Positions 1 through 9,793 of a stretch of DNA of 64,000 nt are shown here, in pieces. The notes beneath the pieces were generated by a model. The model was not told the DNA's origin and ran no database searches. It saw only the letters and a program-made list of their open reading frames with translations. Where the stretch lies: the NCBI RefSeq assembly GCF_000741775.1, contig NZ_JGZR01000016.1, positions 248,193 to 312,192 on the forward strand, read 5' to 3'. Both the position numbers and the translations under genes were made by a program. The stretch is from Bifidobacterium subtile. Its GTDB lineage: Bacteria > Actinomycetota > Actinomycetes > Actinomycetales > Bifidobacteriaceae. Each line of letters begins with the position of its first letter. Position 1 is the stretch's first letter.

Positions 1-1090
1 CCGCTGACCCATCAGACCCATCATGATGCGCCGCGCCGTCCGCAACTGAGTCCGTGCCCTCCCGTGAAAGTGCTGCGGAATGCGACTCAGGCTCGTTCCT
101 TTCGGCTCCCGAAGACGAGGAGTCAGCCGCGTAATCGACGTCTGCGGCTTCGGAGGCGGCATGGCCGTGGACTCCATGCGCAGGAATCGCGCCGGGAGCG
201 AATGAAGGCGCGGGCTCCTGCGCGGCCGAGGTCGTGAAAATAGCCTGCTCCGCCTTGTTCAGCGCATCGAAGGATTCCGTTTCCTCACCCGCATGCACAG
301 GCGCGTACGAGAGAGTCTCGCTCTGCTGCCCCTGCTGCGCGGAAGCGAACAGCGGCGTAACGCCCAAAGCCGCAAGACCTTGATCAGGAGCACCGGCCAA
401 ATCTTGCGCGGATTGGGCGGAGCCGGGCTGCTCATCGTCGTATTGGGAAATGCGTCCATAGGATTCCAAGCGGCTCAGGAGCTGCACGCAGGAGCTGAGG
501 AAGTAGTCGACCTGTCGTTCGTCATAGCCGCGATTGCCCTTGCGCTGCGTGAACACCACGCGCGCCACGGTTTTGGCATCGACTTCGCCGGATTTCGCAT
601 CCCCCGCAACAGGCGGGTCTGCGATTTGCAGCTCGTCGGCCGCCTTCCCGACTATGCGATCGACCAAGCGATCGACCTGTTTGCGATCGTAGGAAGGCTT
701 CTTGCCCTCCCCTGACGCAAAACGCTCGCGATCCGCGCGTTCGGCGTGCGCCGCGATCTGTCGAAAAAGCTCTTCAGTGCGAGCTTTCCACGCCACGCGT
801 CCTTGCCTGCCGATCTCCCAAGATGTCTGCTTATCGACCACTGCGCGTTCGAGACGGTCAAGGGCCGCGTCGACCTGCTCAAAGAGGTACCCGCCCTTAC
901 GCATGTCGAAGGAGACGTTCTGTATCTCCCGCTGGGTCAGCTGCACGCCTTCGCTGTCGTACTCGCCTTCATACAGGGAATGCGCACGCTCCAGAAAGGC
1001 ATCCACTTGGGCGGTGTCGTATCCCCACTTGCGTTTGCCGGCATGTGCGATGCCGGACGAGTCCCGCTCGGTTTCAGGTTCTTGAGCCAT
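1..1090 (-). CDS. DivIVA-domain protein, 3' part cut by window edge
   Basis: The frame is open from an ATG at 1090 to base 1 without a stop, so the gene continues beyond the left edge. An AGGAGG ribosome binding site lies at 1101-1106. The translation begins MAQEPETERD and contains three stretches of the DivIVA-domain type with a GYD-x3-VD(A/Y)FL pattern: WGYDTAQVDAFLERA near residue 23, a YDRKQVDRLVDR stretch in the middle and RGYDERQVDYFLSSC near residue 190. DivIVA-like domains are coiled coils that bind the division site or pole. The tail after about residue 215 is low-complexity and rich in Ala, Gln, Glu and Ser. The family call rests on these motifs; a role in polar growth or division is inference. 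Confidence 0.72.
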   Translation of the reverse strand, partial: MAQEPETERDSSGIAHAGKRKWGYDTAQVDAFLERAHSLYEGEYDSEGVQLTQREIQNVSFDMRKGGYLFEQVDAALDRLERAVVDKQTSWEIGRQGRVAWKARTEELFRQIAAHAERADRERFASGEGKKPSYDRKQVDRLVDRIVGKAADELQIADPPVAGDAKSGEVDAKTVARVVFTQRKGNRGYDERQVDYFLSSCVQLLSRLESYGRISQYDDEQPGSAQSAQDLAGAPDQGLAALGVTPLFASAQQGQQSETLSYAPVHAGEETESFDALNKAEQAIFTTSAAQEPAPSFAPGAIPAHGVHGHAASEAADVDYAADSSSSGAERNEPESHSAALSREGTDSVADGAAHHDGSDGSA

Positions 1091-1633
1091 CGGCTATTGA
1101 CCTCCTACGGATAAGTATTCAACAGCCTAACACTACGCGATTATTGGGACGCAGTGGTATTTCCGCCCGGCACGAAGCCTTCGCGCGGCTGCTATGCACT
1201 TATTATGCGCCCAGTGCAATCGCCCATCCATCATGATGGTCCAGCACGACATACAATGCGACGTGAAACACGGCGGTGCTGATCGAAGCGGGTTTCGTTA
1301 TTCACGGTTGCCCTACATCGGCATTATCTGTAATGCATTTGGCGTCCTGCGGAGGCGTATCTCCTTTATCTGTAGTGCCGATACTGTGGCACTGCTTATA
1401 TCATCGGATGAAAACGGCAGTCTTTGCCCATGCACAGCCGAGATATCGCGAGAGTGGCACTACAGATAAGGAAGATATCCCGCTATCGCTCCCAGTGTGC
1501 ACTCTATGAACACAATCCAATCGAAACAGACTTCCACAGCGCAATGGGCTGTGCCCGATTCGAGGTGGGAAGGATGCCTTCGCAAGCGAGATAGAGCATG
1601 GCCTTGCCGCATAGCTCAGATGACCCACGCAAA
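1091..1633. other. Intergenic stretch with a diverged family A inverted repeat
   Basis: No credible gene is visible. Bases about 1320-1475 hold an imperfect inverted repeat: TTATCTGTAGTGCC at 1366-1379 is mirrored by GGCACTACAGATAA at 1457-1470. Inside it lies a core, read on the minus strand as AGACTGCCGTTTTC then GATGA, that also occurs in the elements at 31.5 and 60.0 kb. The stretch GCGGAGG-N2-TATCT at about 1349-1362 is likewise shared. This looks like an old, degenerate member of the family A repeat described in the findings. Confidence 0.5.
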
Positions 1634-2086
1634 CTACGGCGCAATCGCACGCGCAAGCACCACGGCGAGGTCATTCGCGGTGAGGCGCGGCCGCTCGAGA
1701 GTTACGCGTTCCAGCGTAAGGCCAAGCAATAGAGAGCCAAGCACATCGGTCTGGCTTTCGGTCAGCTCGATGCCTGCTGCGCGGGCGAGTTCCTGGGCAG
1801 TCGCGATGCTTGCAGCACGGATTTCGTCGAGAATCGGGCGAAGCTCGGGATTTCGCAGCGATGCCAACGACAGCTCAATTCGAGCGATGTAGAGGTCGCG
1901 GTTGGTCTGCGTGGAGTCGGCGATCAGCTCGGCAAGCGCACCGACAAGGTCGCCTTGGCACCCCGGTTCGCTTGCCGATAAACGCTCCATATATACACGA
2001 TGCCGGTCGCGAACAGTCTGGGCGGCGCGCAAAAAGCTCCGAGCTGGCTGACGAATATGGCGGCAGCAGTCATCGGCAGAATGAAT
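1634..2086 (-). pseudogene. TetR-family regulator remnant lacking its DNA-binding domain
   Basis: The frame encodes about 150 residues ending ANDLAVVLARAIAP. The stretch from RDRHRVYMERL onward, with GDLVGALAELIAD, ARIELSLASLRNPELRPILDEIR and LLGLTLERV, has the helical make-up of a TetR ligand-binding domain. A stop at 2087-2089 closes the frame upstream and no helix-turn-helix precedes it; that DNA is occupied by another remnant on the opposite strand. A TTG at 2032 is the only plausible start and would give 132 residues. I read this as a 5'-truncated gene. It could be a short helical protein of unknown role. Confidence 0.5.
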
Positions 2087-2109
2087 TCAGCACTCCGGGT
2101 CAGCCTTGA

Positions 2110-2439
2110 AAAATACGCCTGGCAGTTCGGCACCAAGGACTTTGCGAGGTTCTCGCCAGAGCGCCCAAAGAGGCTCCCGTCGTCGACGCATCGTCAATCA
2201 CCTGCCCGAGCCTATTCATGTTCGGCGCCGGTGAAGCCAAGGAACTGGCCCGCCAAACCCAAGCGCTCGCCGCTGCGATGAAGACAGAGCATCAGGATGT
2301 CACCGTTCGCGAATTCGAGCATGCCGAAGGCGACGCTCACTGCCAAGTCACGAATCTGAAACTCGCGCATCAGGTCATCTTCGACTGGCTGGACCGGCGA
2401 TTCCGCTCCGCATCTACTGGAATCACAACACAGTCTTGA
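2110..2439 (+). pseudogene. Alpha/beta hydrolase C-terminal remnant
   Basis: After a stop at 2107-2109, about 109 codons read IRLAVRHQGLCEV, then CPSLFMFGAGEAKELA, then VREFEHAEGDAHCQ, LAHQVIFDWLDRRF. This is the C-terminal third of a serine hydrolase of the acylaminoacyl-peptidase/BAAT kind. The strand before MFGAGE carries the usual acidic-residue region, and the His in the EGDAHCQ segment fits the catalytic histidine. The nucleophile elbow and the N-terminal two thirds are absent, so the fragment cannot be active. The internal ATG at 2218 could start a 73-residue peptide but has no good ribosome binding site. Confidence 0.6.
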
Positions 2440-2661
2440 CCGTAGCGCTTCTCTCACCTTTCAAGCACGATACCGACAATGCGGTTGGTGTCAATGACAG
2501 CTGCTGGCATCGGCTGACAGCAGCATCCGGGCGTCTGACAGCAGCTCCGCAACATATTGGGCAAGTCGCATGGGTGGCAGCTGCCTTATGCGATGGAAGG
2601 GAGCCATTGAACATGTCGCCAAATGTCGCCATATGTCTCCAAAGGGCTGGCGGACGCTCTC

Positions 2662-2815
2662 GCGATTGACATGGAGGGACTCGGGTCTTGTCAAAGCGTT
2701 CGGTGCCGCTCAGGCCGTGGATGGCGCGGACCTGCAGGTCGAGACCGGCAGCTCCTATGGCGCGATCGGTTCGAACGGCACAATCGGCTCGAACAGCGCA
2801 GACAAGACGACGCTG
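2662..2815 (+). pseudogene. ABC transporter ATPase N-terminal remnant, frameshifted
   Basis: One frame reads AIDMEGL (from 2662) and then shifts to another reading LVKAFGAAQAVDGADLQVETG (from 2687), the standard opening of an ABC ATP-binding domain. The Walker A region is broken: an 18-bp imperfect tandem duplication gives GAIGSNG-TIGSNSADKTTL in place of a normal GPNGAGKTTL. Nothing recognisable follows. With the TetR and hydrolase remnants next door it looks like the debris of one exporter/regulator locus. Family recognition rests on a short stretch. Confidence 0.5.
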
Positions 2816-2836
2816 CCAAACGTCTCCACAGCGAAA

Positions 2837-2870
2837 GGGCGGAGAACACCGTTGTCGATGTTCTCCGCCC
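2837..2870 (-). terminator. Terminator of secA
   Basis: A perfect 12-bp stem, GGGCGGAGAACA at 2837-2848 and TGTTCTCCGCCC at 2859-2870, has a 10-base loop. It starts 38 bp beyond the secA stop. On the minus strand the stem is followed by TTTCGC, a short U-run. Confidence 0.75.
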
Positions 2871-2908
2871 TTGACGCTATGCGCAGCTAGCGCATCATCG
2901 CTTCGCCG

Positions 2909-5797
2909 TCACTCGTTCTGACCGTGGCACATCTTGTACTTGCGCCCTGAACCGCACGGGCATGCAGCGTTCTTGGAGGTGCCGGGGAAGGTTTTGCCGT
3001 CCGCCCACGGCGTCTTCGACTCCTCGCTCTTGGGTCGCTTGTTCGCAGGAACCTTGCCCTCGGCATGGCTGATCGGAGCCGGGCCGACAATGCCGGGCTT
3101 GGAGCTTTCGTCCTCGCTGCCATCCTGCAATGAAACAGGCGAAGAGGTCTCATCAGCGGCATCGGGATCGCCTGGTTCGGAGCTGATCGCCACCGCATCG
3201 CTGCCTTCGGCGGAACTATCGATGCCCAGCGCCGATTGAGCTGCATCGACCGCAGCATCCTCGTCCTGCTCGGATTCCAGATCCTCGGTGCGGGCCACCT
3301 GCTCGACATCGACGTGGAAGAGCAGCTGGACGCTCTCCTCCTTGATGGCCTCGACCATCGAGTTGTACATCTGATAGCCTTCGCGCTGGTATTCGACCAG
3401 CGGGTCGCGCTGGCCCATGCCGCGCAGGCCGATGCCATCCTTGAGGTAGTCCATCTCGTAGAGATGCTCGCGCCACTTGCGATCGAGCACCGCGAGCACG
3501 ACGCGGCGTTCGAGCTGACGCAGACCTTCAGCGCCGATCTTCTTCTCGAATTCGGTGTACTGGAGCTTGGCGTCCTCGACGATGATGTCGCGCAAGGTCT
3601 CGACGGCCTTCTCATGCTTGAGGCCGACGACCTTCTCTTTGGCCTCGTCCATGTCGACGCCAACCGGGAAGACCATGTTCAGGGCCTTGAACAGCCCTTG
3701 CCAATCCCAGTCCTTCGGCTTGTCCGAGCCGTTGTTGGCACCCTTGATATAGCTTTCCGTGGTGTCGGCGATGAAGCGCTCGACATCCTCGTGGATGTCC
3801 TCGCCCTTGAGCACCGCCTGACGCTCGGCATAGATGACCTTGCGCTGCTTGTTCATCACGTCATCGTACTTGAGCACGTTCTTGCGGATTTCGAAGTTGC
3901 GCGATTCCACGGACTTCTGCGCGGTGCGCACGCCCTTGGACACGCTCTTGGATTCGATCGGCTCGCCCTCGGGCATGCCCTTGGCCATGACGCGGGCCAC
4001 GAGCTGTGTGTTGAACAGACGCATCAGGTCGTCTTCGAGGCTCAGGTAGAACCGGGATTCGCCCGGATCGCCTTGGCGCCCGGAACGGCCTCGCAGCTGG
4101 TTGTCGATACGCCGCGACTCGTGGCGTTCGGTGCCCAGCACGTACAGGCCGCCGAGCTCGGTGACCTCCTCATGCTCGTCCTTGGCCTGCGCCTTCATCT
4201 CGGCGAGCGTGCCGGGCCAGCGGTCCTCATACTCCTGCGGAGTGTCGTCGGGCGAATAGCCTTCGGACTTGAGCTTCTGATCGGCCAGGAATTCGACGTT
4301 GCCGCCGAGCATGATGTCGGTGCCTCGTCCGGCCATGTTGGTGGCCACGGTGACGGCGCCCTTGCGTCCGGCGACGGCGACGACCGCGGCCTCGCGCCCA
4401 TGCTGCTTCGCATTGAGGACCTGATGCTCGATGCCTGCGACGTCAAGCAGCGAGGAGACGATCTCGGAGGATTCGACCGAGGCGGTGCCCAGCAGGACCG
4501 GCTGGCCTTTGAGATGGCGCTTGGCCACGTCCTTGACGATGGCGGTGAGCTTTTCCTTCTTGGTGCGGAAGATCAGATCGTCCTTGTCCTGGCGAACCAT
4601 CGGGCGGTTCGTCGGAATCGGCAGCACGCCGAGCTTGTAGGTGCCCATGAACTCGGCCGCCTCGGTTTCGGCGGTGCCGGTCATGCCCGAGAGCTTGTCG
4701 TACATGCGGAAGTAGTTCTGCAAGGTGATGGTGGCGAAGGTCTGGTTTTCGGCCTTGACCTCGACGCCTTCCTTCGCCTCGATGGCCTGGTGCAGACCCT
4801 CGTTGTAGCGACGGCCCGGCAGGATGCGTCCCGTGTGCTCATCGACGATGAGGACCTCGCCCTGGGTCACGACGTAGTCCTTGTCACGCAGGAAGAGCTC
4901 CTTGGCCTTGATCGCGTTGTTGAGATAGCCGATCAGCGCCGTGTTGCTGGGCTCGTACAGATTGTCGATGCCGAGGAAGTCCTCGACCTTCACGATGCCC
5001 GGGTCGAGGATGCCGACGACCTTCTTCTTCTCATCGACCTCGTAGTCCTCGTCGCGGGCAAGCCTGGGAACCAGCCGCGCGAACTGGCGATACCAGCGCG
5101 TCACGTCGCCTTCGGCCGGGCCGGAGATGATGAGCGGCGTACGAGCCTCATCGATCAGGATGGAGTCAACCTCATCGACGATCGCGAAGTTGTGCCCGCG
5201 CTGCACCAGCTCGCTTTTCTCCCACGCCATGTTGTCGCGCAGGTAGTCGAAGCCGAATTCGTTGTTGGTGCCGTAGGTAATGTCGGCGTTGTACTGCTTG
5301 CGGCGCTCGACCGGCTTCTGATCGGTGATGATGCAGCCGACGGTGAGCCCCAGGAAGCGGAAGATGCGGCCCATCAGCTCGCTCTGGTAGCTGGCCAGGT
5401 AGTCATTGACCGTGACGACGTGGACGCCCTTGCCTTCAAGCGCATTGAGATACGCAGGCAGGGTCGCCACCAAGGTCTTGCCTTCACCGGTTTTCATCTC
5501 GGCGATATTGCCCCAATGCAGCGCCGCGCCGCCCATAAGCTGCACGTCGAAATGGCGTTGGCCGAGCGTGCGCTTGGAGACCTCACGCACCGTGGCGAAG
5601 GCCTCGGGCATCAGATCGTCAAGGCTCTCCCCATCAGCAATCCGCTTCCTGAATTTGGCGGTCTGCCCCTTGAGCTCGTCGTCGCTCAACGCGGATATCT
5701 TATCCTCAAGAGCGTTCACGGCCTTCGCCACGTTCTCCAGCTTCTTGATCTGGTGGCCTTCGCCCATACGAAGCGCCTTGTCGACGATGTCTACCAC
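2909..5797 (-). CDS. secA: Preprotein translocase subunit SecA
   Basis: SecA is the ATPase motor that pushes unfolded preproteins through SecYEG. The 962-residue product shows the full family architecture: Walker A TGEGKT at residues 103-108, the DEVD box at 208-211, [10 protein letters not shown] in the preprotein-crosslinking/NBD2 region, NMAGRGTDI, the [10 protein letters not shown] segment, and a C-terminal zinc motif [14 protein letters not shown] followed by QNE. A variable acidic linker precedes the zinc tail. I chose the GTG at 5797 ([14 protein letters not shown]) because GGGAG lies six bases upstream and family members start here; an ATG at 5863 would add 22 unconserved residues. 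The gene stands alone with its own terminator. Confidence 0.97.
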   Translation of the reverse strand: MVDIVDKALRMGEGHQIKKLENVAKAVNALEDKISALSDDELKGQTAKFRKRIADGESLDDLMPEAFATVREVSKRTLGQRHFDVQLMGGAALHWGNIAEMKTGEGKTLVATLPAYLNALEGKGVHVVTVNDYLASYQSELMGRIFRFLGLTVGCIITDQKPVERRKQYNADITYGTNNEFGFDYLRDNMAWEKSELVQRGHNFAIVDEVDSILIDEARTPLIISGPAEGDVTRWYRQFARLVPRLARDEDYEVDEKKKVVGILDPGIVKVEDFLGIDNLYEPSNTALIGYLNNAIKAKELFLRDKDYVVTQGEVLIVDEHTGRILPGRRYNEGLHQAIEAKEGVEVKAENQTFATITLQNYFRMYDKLSGMTGTAETEAAEFMGTYKLGVLPIPTNRPMVRQDKDDLIFRTKKEKLTAIVKDVAKRHLKGQPVLLGTASVESSEIVSSLLDVAGIEHQVLNAKQHGREAAVVAVAGRKGAVTVATNMAGRGTDIMLGGNVEFLADQKLKSEGYSPDDTPQEYEDRWPGTLAEMKAQAKDEHEEVTELGGLYVLGTERHESRRIDNQLRGRSGRQGDPGESRFYLSLEDDLMRLFNTQLVARVMAKGMPEGEPIESKSVSKGVRTAQKSVESRNFEIRKNVLKYDDVMNKQRKVIYAERQAVLKGEDIHEDVERFIADTTESYIKGANNGSDKPKDWDWQGLFKALNMVFPVGVDMDEAKEKVVGLKHEKAVETLRDIIVEDAKLQYTEFEKKIGAEGLRQLERRVVLAVLDRKWREHLYEMDYLKDGIGLRGMGQRDPLVEYQREGYQMYNSMVEAIKEESVQLLFHVDVEQVARTEDLESEQDEDAAVDAAQSALGIDSSAEGSDAVAISSEPGDPDAADETSSPVSLQDGSEDESSKPGIVGPAPISHAEGKVPANKRPKSEESKTPWADGKTFPGTSKNAACPCGSGRKYKMCHGQNE

Positions 5798-6040
5798 GTT
5801 TTTGCTCCCTGATCCGTCTTGTTCGTTAAAACGAGCATAGCCCGGCACCGTTCGGCCAGGCACAAACAGTCTCTATAGTACGCGAGTGCGGGGATTTTCA
5901 CGACAGGGCTGAGTTCCGCTTAGCTGCACAATCCGGCGGCGATGCGTCTGCTCCCGTCAGCGCCCGCTCGCGCCGACGCCTCCCCTATCGCTTGCCCGCC
6001 TCTCCACGGCCTGTAGACGCGTACTAATCCTGGGCATAGC

Positions 6041-6075
6041 GAAGGCCCGCACGTCACCGTGGCGTGCGGGCCTTC
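6041..6075 (-). terminator. Terminator of hpf
   Basis: Perfect 12-bp GC-rich stem: GAAGGCCCGCAC at 6041-6052 pairs with GTGCGGGCCTTC at 6064-6075 across an 11-base loop. It begins 24 bp past the hpf stop and separates hpf from secA. Confidence 0.7.
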
Positions 6076-6099
6076 TCGCTGGCAAGCGTCTTCCGGCGC

Positions 6100-6762
6100 T
6101 CAGACCTTGGCGACGTTTTCGGCGGTGTCGATCTCGAACACGCCATAGCTCCATCCGTGGCGGTGATAAACGACGGAGGGGCGGCCGGTCTCTTTGTTGA
6201 CGAAGAGGAAGAAATCGTGACCGATCAATTCCATTTCGTACAACGCCTCGTCGATGGTCATCGGATCGGCGATATGCAGCTTGCGGCGGATCACGATCGG
6301 AGTGTCGCCGACCTGCACTTCGACGGATTCCCCGGGTCCCAGTTCGGAGGCAATGGCAGCCTGGGGGCTGTTGTTGGGCTCTTCGGATTCGGTTTCCGGC
6401 TCCTCCGGCGGAATGATGGACCCCAGATCGACCGGGGCCGGGTTGGTGTAGCCACGGCGATGATTCTTGCGACGGTCACGCGTGCGGCGCAGCCGCAGCG
6501 TCAATTTATCCAGCGCCATATCCAGCGCACTGAACTCATCGGTGCTCGATGCCTCGGCGCGCACGACGGAACGACCGGCGATCACGGTGATTTCCACTCG
6601 CTCTGCCGTGTCTGCCTGACGGGGATTGCCTTCGTGCGAAAGCACGATCTGCGCACGTTGCGCATCCGGGGCTATGGCGGTCACACGATTCATCTTGCTT
6701 TCGACGACATCACGGAACCTCTGCTTGATCTGCGTGTGGCGCCCGGTAACGACGATTTCCAT
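6100..6762 (-). CDS. hpf: Ribosome hibernation promoting factor, long form
   Basis: The 220-residue protein has the S30AE fold at residues 1-105 (MEIVVTGRHTQIKQRFRDVVESKM, ALDKLTLRLRRTRDRRK) and, after an acidic linker, the C-terminal dimerisation domain (VIRRKLHIADPMTIDEALYEMELIGHDFFLFVN near 162-200). Long-form HPF binds the 30S decoding region and pairs 70S ribosomes into 100S dimers in stationary phase. The ATG at 6762 is preceded by AGGAGG with a six-base spacer. It lies upstream of secA in the same direction, but a hairpin separates them, so it is probably monocistronic. Confidence 0.95.
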   Translation of the reverse strand: MEIVVTGRHTQIKQRFRDVVESKMNRVTAIAPDAQRAQIVLSHEGNPRQADTAERVEITVIAGRSVVRAEASSTDEFSALDMALDKLTLRLRRTRDRRKNHRRGYTNPAPVDLGSIIPPEEPETESEEPNNSPQAAIASELGPGESVEVQVGDTPIVIRRKLHIADPMTIDEALYEMELIGHDFFLFVNKETGRPSVVYHRHGWSYGVFEIDTAENVAKV

Positions 6763-6920
6763 GTGGACCTCCTATCTCAAGCGGTTTCCCGCTATATGTG
6801 TCGGACGGCGTCTTCACTGTCCGGGTACGACTCATTGTAATCGAAGCCTGTGTTAACACTGCGGGGACTCGCGGCAAGAAACTCGCTTCGCGAACGTTAT
6901 GTACCCGATACCAAAAGTGT

Positions 6921-6929
6921 TGCTACAAT
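6921..6929 (+). promoter_or_regulatory. Extended -10 promoter element of rnpB
   Basis: TGCTACAAT matches a TGn extended -10 hexamer and lies 7 bp before the inferred 5' end of RNase P RNA. No clear -35 hexamer is visible, as expected for extended -10 promoters. Confidence 0.45.
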
Positions 6930-6936
6930 GAAGCAG

Positions 6937-7299
6937 TTGAGGTCCTTCGGTGGCCGCGGATCCGCCCAAGGCGGATCTGAGGAACTTCCGGGCTCCACAG
7001 GGCACGATGGCGGATAACGTCCGCCCAGGGCGACCTGAGAGACAGCGCAACAGAGAACAGACCGCCTGGCCGTAAGGCCAGGTAAGGGTGAAACGGCGGT
7101 GCAAGAGACCACCGGGCCCCTGGCAACAGTGGGTCGCATGGCAAGCCTCATCGGGAGCAAGGCCAAGCAGAAGGCATCAAGAGCTGCCCGCTCAAGCCTT
7201 CGGGTAGGCTGCTAGAGCCTGGCGGCGACGCTAGGTCGAGATGGATGGCCATCCGGGCGCTTCGGCGCACGACAGAACCCGGGGTATGAGGGACCTCAA
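6937..7299 (+). ncRNA. rnpB: RNase P RNA
   Basis: The stretch has the bacterial class A RNase P RNA landmarks: GAGGAACTTCCGGGCTCC near the 5' end, CCAGGTAAGGGTGAAACGG in the middle, AAGAGACCACCG, and GACAGAACCCGGGGTATGAGG at the 3' end. The outer helix P1 forms between TTGAGGTCC at 6937 and GGACCTCAA at 7291-7299, which fixes the approximate ends. A TGC-TACAAT extended -10 element at 6921-6929 sits just upstream. The RNA processes tRNA 5' ends. The convergent recX gene stops only 10 bp beyond the 3' end. Confidence 0.92.
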
Positions 7300-7309
7300 C
7301 ACTCCTTCC

Positions 7310-8275
7310 TTATCTTCCGGCGACGTCCGCCCCGCCATCAGCACCGACGTCAAACAGTTCATGCGCCACGACCCGCAGCATCGCGGGATCGTGCCCTTTG
7401 CGGCCTCCGGCACTCCACAAACGGCGCATGCGCACCTGGCGATCAAGCCCACGGGTTTTGCGCTCGATGGAACGGCCCAGCTCCCAGGCCGATTCCTCGA
7501 ATGCGCCATGCTTATCGGCTTCGTCCACGATTTCGGCGGCCAAAGGGCCTTCAACCCCTTTGCGTACGAGTTCGTTGACTGCGCCGCGCCGCCCATACAT
7601 CCGCTCGACGCAGTAGCGGACTGCCGACTGCGCATATGACCGGTCGTCGATAAGACCTACCGCACCCAGCCGCTCGATGACCTCCTCGACGATGTCCGCT
7701 GCGTAGCCTTTGCCAAGCAGCCGCGTTCGCAACGCCCCGGATGGACGTGCCGCCGCATCCAACAGCGTTAATGCCGCCTCTCTGCATGCATCAAGATCCT
7801 GCGGATCATCAGGCAGCCTGCGCCGCTGCCGGGATGACTCCATAACCGTCACCCCACTGGAATCTCGGCCGTGCTGATATGCGCCATATCGCTTTCGCGA
7901 ACGCGAGCCCCGGAATCCGGAACGGCCAAAACGACCGCGGTCTGCACTATGTGAATCGTGCGAACCGTGCAAGCCATATGATGATGCCGTTCCAGCCCCA
8001 GCGCCGTCGACAGGTTCGACATCATCCGGTCCAGCAACACTCAATTCAGCATGACCGGACGCGGCATGATCAGACGCGGCATCGTCAGGCAGCGCACCGA
8101 AGGAACCAACATGACGCAAGGACGGGTCTGCCGCATCCTGAGCAGATTTCCTTGCCGCATTGCCTTGGGCTAATGAATCAGCATCTTTGGCTCGCTTTTC
8201 GGGACGTCCGGATTCCAGTTCGCAATCCGCGATAACCGACTCATGACCACTCAGGAACTCTTCGGCGCTGATCAT
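7310..8275 (-). CDS. recX: Regulatory protein RecX
   Basis: The C-terminal half, from about residue 155, is a RecX domain: helical repeats with ACREAALTLLDAAARPSGALRTRLLGKGY, VEEVIERLGAVGLIDDRSYA, and GRRGAVNELVRKGV. RecX binds RecA filaments and limits recombinase activity. The first 150 residues are a low-complexity extension rich in Ala, Asp, Ser, Arg and Gly with no family counterpart that I recognise, making the protein (321 aa) about twice the usual length. The ATG lies only 3 bp after the recA stop, so the two are co-transcribed. Its stop is 10 bp from the 3' end of convergent rnpB. Confidence 0.88.
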   Translation of the reverse strand: MISAEEFLSGHESVIADCELESGRPEKRAKDADSLAQGNAARKSAQDAADPSLRHVGSFGALPDDAASDHAASGHAELSVAGPDDVEPVDGAGAGTASSYGLHGSHDSHSADRGRFGRSGFRGSRSRKRYGAYQHGRDSSGVTVMESSRQRRRLPDDPQDLDACREAALTLLDAAARPSGALRTRLLGKGYAADIVEEVIERLGAVGLIDDRSYAQSAVRYCVERMYGRRGAVNELVRKGVEGPLAAEIVDEADKHGAFEESAWELGRSIERKTRGLDRQVRMRRLWSAGGRKGHDPAMLRVVAHELFDVGADGGADVAGR

Positions 8276-8278
8276 CGG

Positions 8279-9451
8279 CTATGCCTTGGCTGCGGCGGCC
8301 TTTGACGTTTTGGCCTTGGAGTCGCCCGCCTTGCCTGCGCCTGCCATCTCGTCGGATGCGTCAGCACTGCCTGAGCCATCGGCATCGTCAGCCTCTGACG
8401 TGTCATCCGGAAGCAGGCCGAAGGCGATTTTCACCTTGCGTTCGATCTCATCGGTGATCGCCGGATTGTCTTTCAGGAACTGCCGCACGTTTTCGCGGCC
8501 CTGTCCGAGCTGCTCGCCATCGTAGGTGAACCAGGAGCCGGATTTCTTCGCCACATTGCATTGCAGCGCCATATCCAGCACGGAGCCCTCCTTCGAGATG
8601 CCCTCGCCGTAGAGCACGTCGAATTCGGCGAATTTGAAAGGCGGCGCCATCTTGTTCTTCACCACTTTGACCTTGGTGCGGTTGCCCACGGCCTCATCGC
8701 CGTTTTTCAACGTCTGAATCCGCCTGATGTCCAGACGGACCGAGGAATAGAATTTCAGCGCCTTGCCGCCGGTGGTGGTCTCAGGGCTGCCGAAGAACAC
8801 GCCGATCTTCTCGCGCAGCTGGTTGATGAAAACCGCAGTGGTGCCGGCCTGCGCCAGCGCACCAGTCATCTTGCGCAGCGCCTGGCTCATGAGCCTCGCC
8901 TGCAAGCCGACATGGCTGTCGCCCATTTCGCCCTCGATCTCGGCCTTGGGCACCAAAGCAGCCACCGAATCGATGACAATGACATCCAATGCGCCAGAGC
9001 GAATCAGCATATCGGCGATCTCAAGCGCCTGCTCGCCGTTGTCGGGCTGCGAGACGATCAGCGAATCCGTATCCACGCCCAAATGCTTGGCATAGACCGG
9101 GTCCAGCGCATGCTCCGCATCGATGAACGCCGCCACTCCCCCGTTCTTCTGCGCATTAGCCACTACGTGCAGCGCCAGCGTCGTCTTGCCGGAGGATTCC
9201 GGCCCGTAGATCTCCACGATGCGGCCACGCGGCAGCCCGCCTATTCCCAAGGCCATATCCAGCGCGAGAGAACCGGTGGGAATGACCTCTACGTCTTGCG
9301 CCGGCTTGTCGCCCAAACGCATCGCCGACCCCTTGCCGAAGTTCTTTTCGACCTGTTGCAGCGCGGTTTCCAACGCGGCTTGACGCCGTGGATCCTCGCC
9401 ATGCGAATCCGTCGCGTTCGTCTTCGACGCGATCTTTGCCTGTTGTGCCAT
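8279..9451 (-). CDS. recA: Recombinase RecA
   Basis: Typical RecA of 390 residues: Walker A GPESSGKT at 83-90, the [17 protein letters not shown] stretch, Walker B-like [10 protein letters not shown], loop L1 [20 protein letters not shown], and loop L2 [28 protein letters not shown]. The last 40 residues are acidic then Ala/Lys/Ser-rich, as in other actinobacteria. RecA carries out strand exchange and triggers LexA self-cleavage. The ATG at 9451 has AAGGAG six bases upstream. An SOS box lies 246 bp upstream and recX follows directly, giving a recA-recX operon. Confidence 0.98.
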   Translation of the reverse strand: MAQQAKIASKTNATDSHGEDPRRQAALETALQQVEKNFGKGSAMRLGDKPAQDVEVIPTGSLALDMALGIGGLPRGRIVEIYGPESSGKTTLALHVVANAQKNGGVAAFIDAEHALDPVYAKHLGVDTDSLIVSQPDNGEQALEIADMLIRSGALDVIVIDSVAALVPKAEIEGEMGDSHVGLQARLMSQALRKMTGALAQAGTTAVFINQLREKIGVFFGSPETTTGGKALKFYSSVRLDIRRIQTLKNGDEAVGNRTKVKVVKNKMAPPFKFAEFDVLYGEGISKEGSVLDMALQCNVAKKSGSWFTYDGEQLGQGRENVRQFLKDNPAITDEIERKVKIAFGLLPDDTSEADDADGSGSADASDEMAGAGKAGDSKAKTSKAAAAKA

Positions 9452-9696
9452 GTCTACTCCTTACGTTCACAGCTCTCGTCACATCCCACGGTATGGCGTG
9501 ACATGCCGCCTCGGCAATCCGTGCAGACCATTGTGGTCGAAGGCTTGCCATTTCGACACGCCGGGCGGATGCTCCTGCGCGATACCTTCAGGCGCCAAGC
9601 CCGAAGACACAGCAAAACCAGCGATGCAGCCGCTCATGCAGCCACTGGTGCAGCTATTGATGCATGATCTGCGCTGAAATCAGCATACAGTAGCGT

Positions 9697-9712
9697 ACGA
9701 ACATTTGTTCGA
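9697..9712 (-). promoter_or_regulatory. LexA (SOS) box upstream of recA
   Basis: ACGAACATTTGTTCGA contains the CGAAC-N4-GTTCG palindrome that defines the LexA operator of actinobacteria and Bacillus. It is 246 bp before the recA start. A possible -10 hexamer TATGCT (minus strand, 9682-9687) lies on the recA side, which would place the box over the -35 region. The rest of the 9452-9793 gap shows no gene. Confidence 0.8.
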
Positions 9713-9793
9713 AAGCATCGAGGGGAACGCGGCGTGTCGGCCGCAGGCCCGGTCCGCGGCCTTAAGAGCGCCAAGCCGTCGCCGAAGAACTCA

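Noticed and set aside
1194..1628. Short plus- and minus-strand frames upstream of the TetR remnant
   Set aside because: They cross the family A inverted repeat and have no ribosome binding sites or family features.
2440..2660. Possible small genes between the hydrolase and ABC remnants
   Set aside because: Composition and codon use are not gene-like; the stretch has short CTGACAGCAGC repeats only.
3236..5812. Long plus-strand open frame of 858 codons opposite secA
   Set aside because: It is the antisense of secA; the product is made of Leu/Asp/Val/His runs typical of a mirrored high-GC gene.
6853..7166. Small minus-strand frames opposite rnpB
   Set aside because: The sequence is RNase P RNA; structure and motifs explain it fully.
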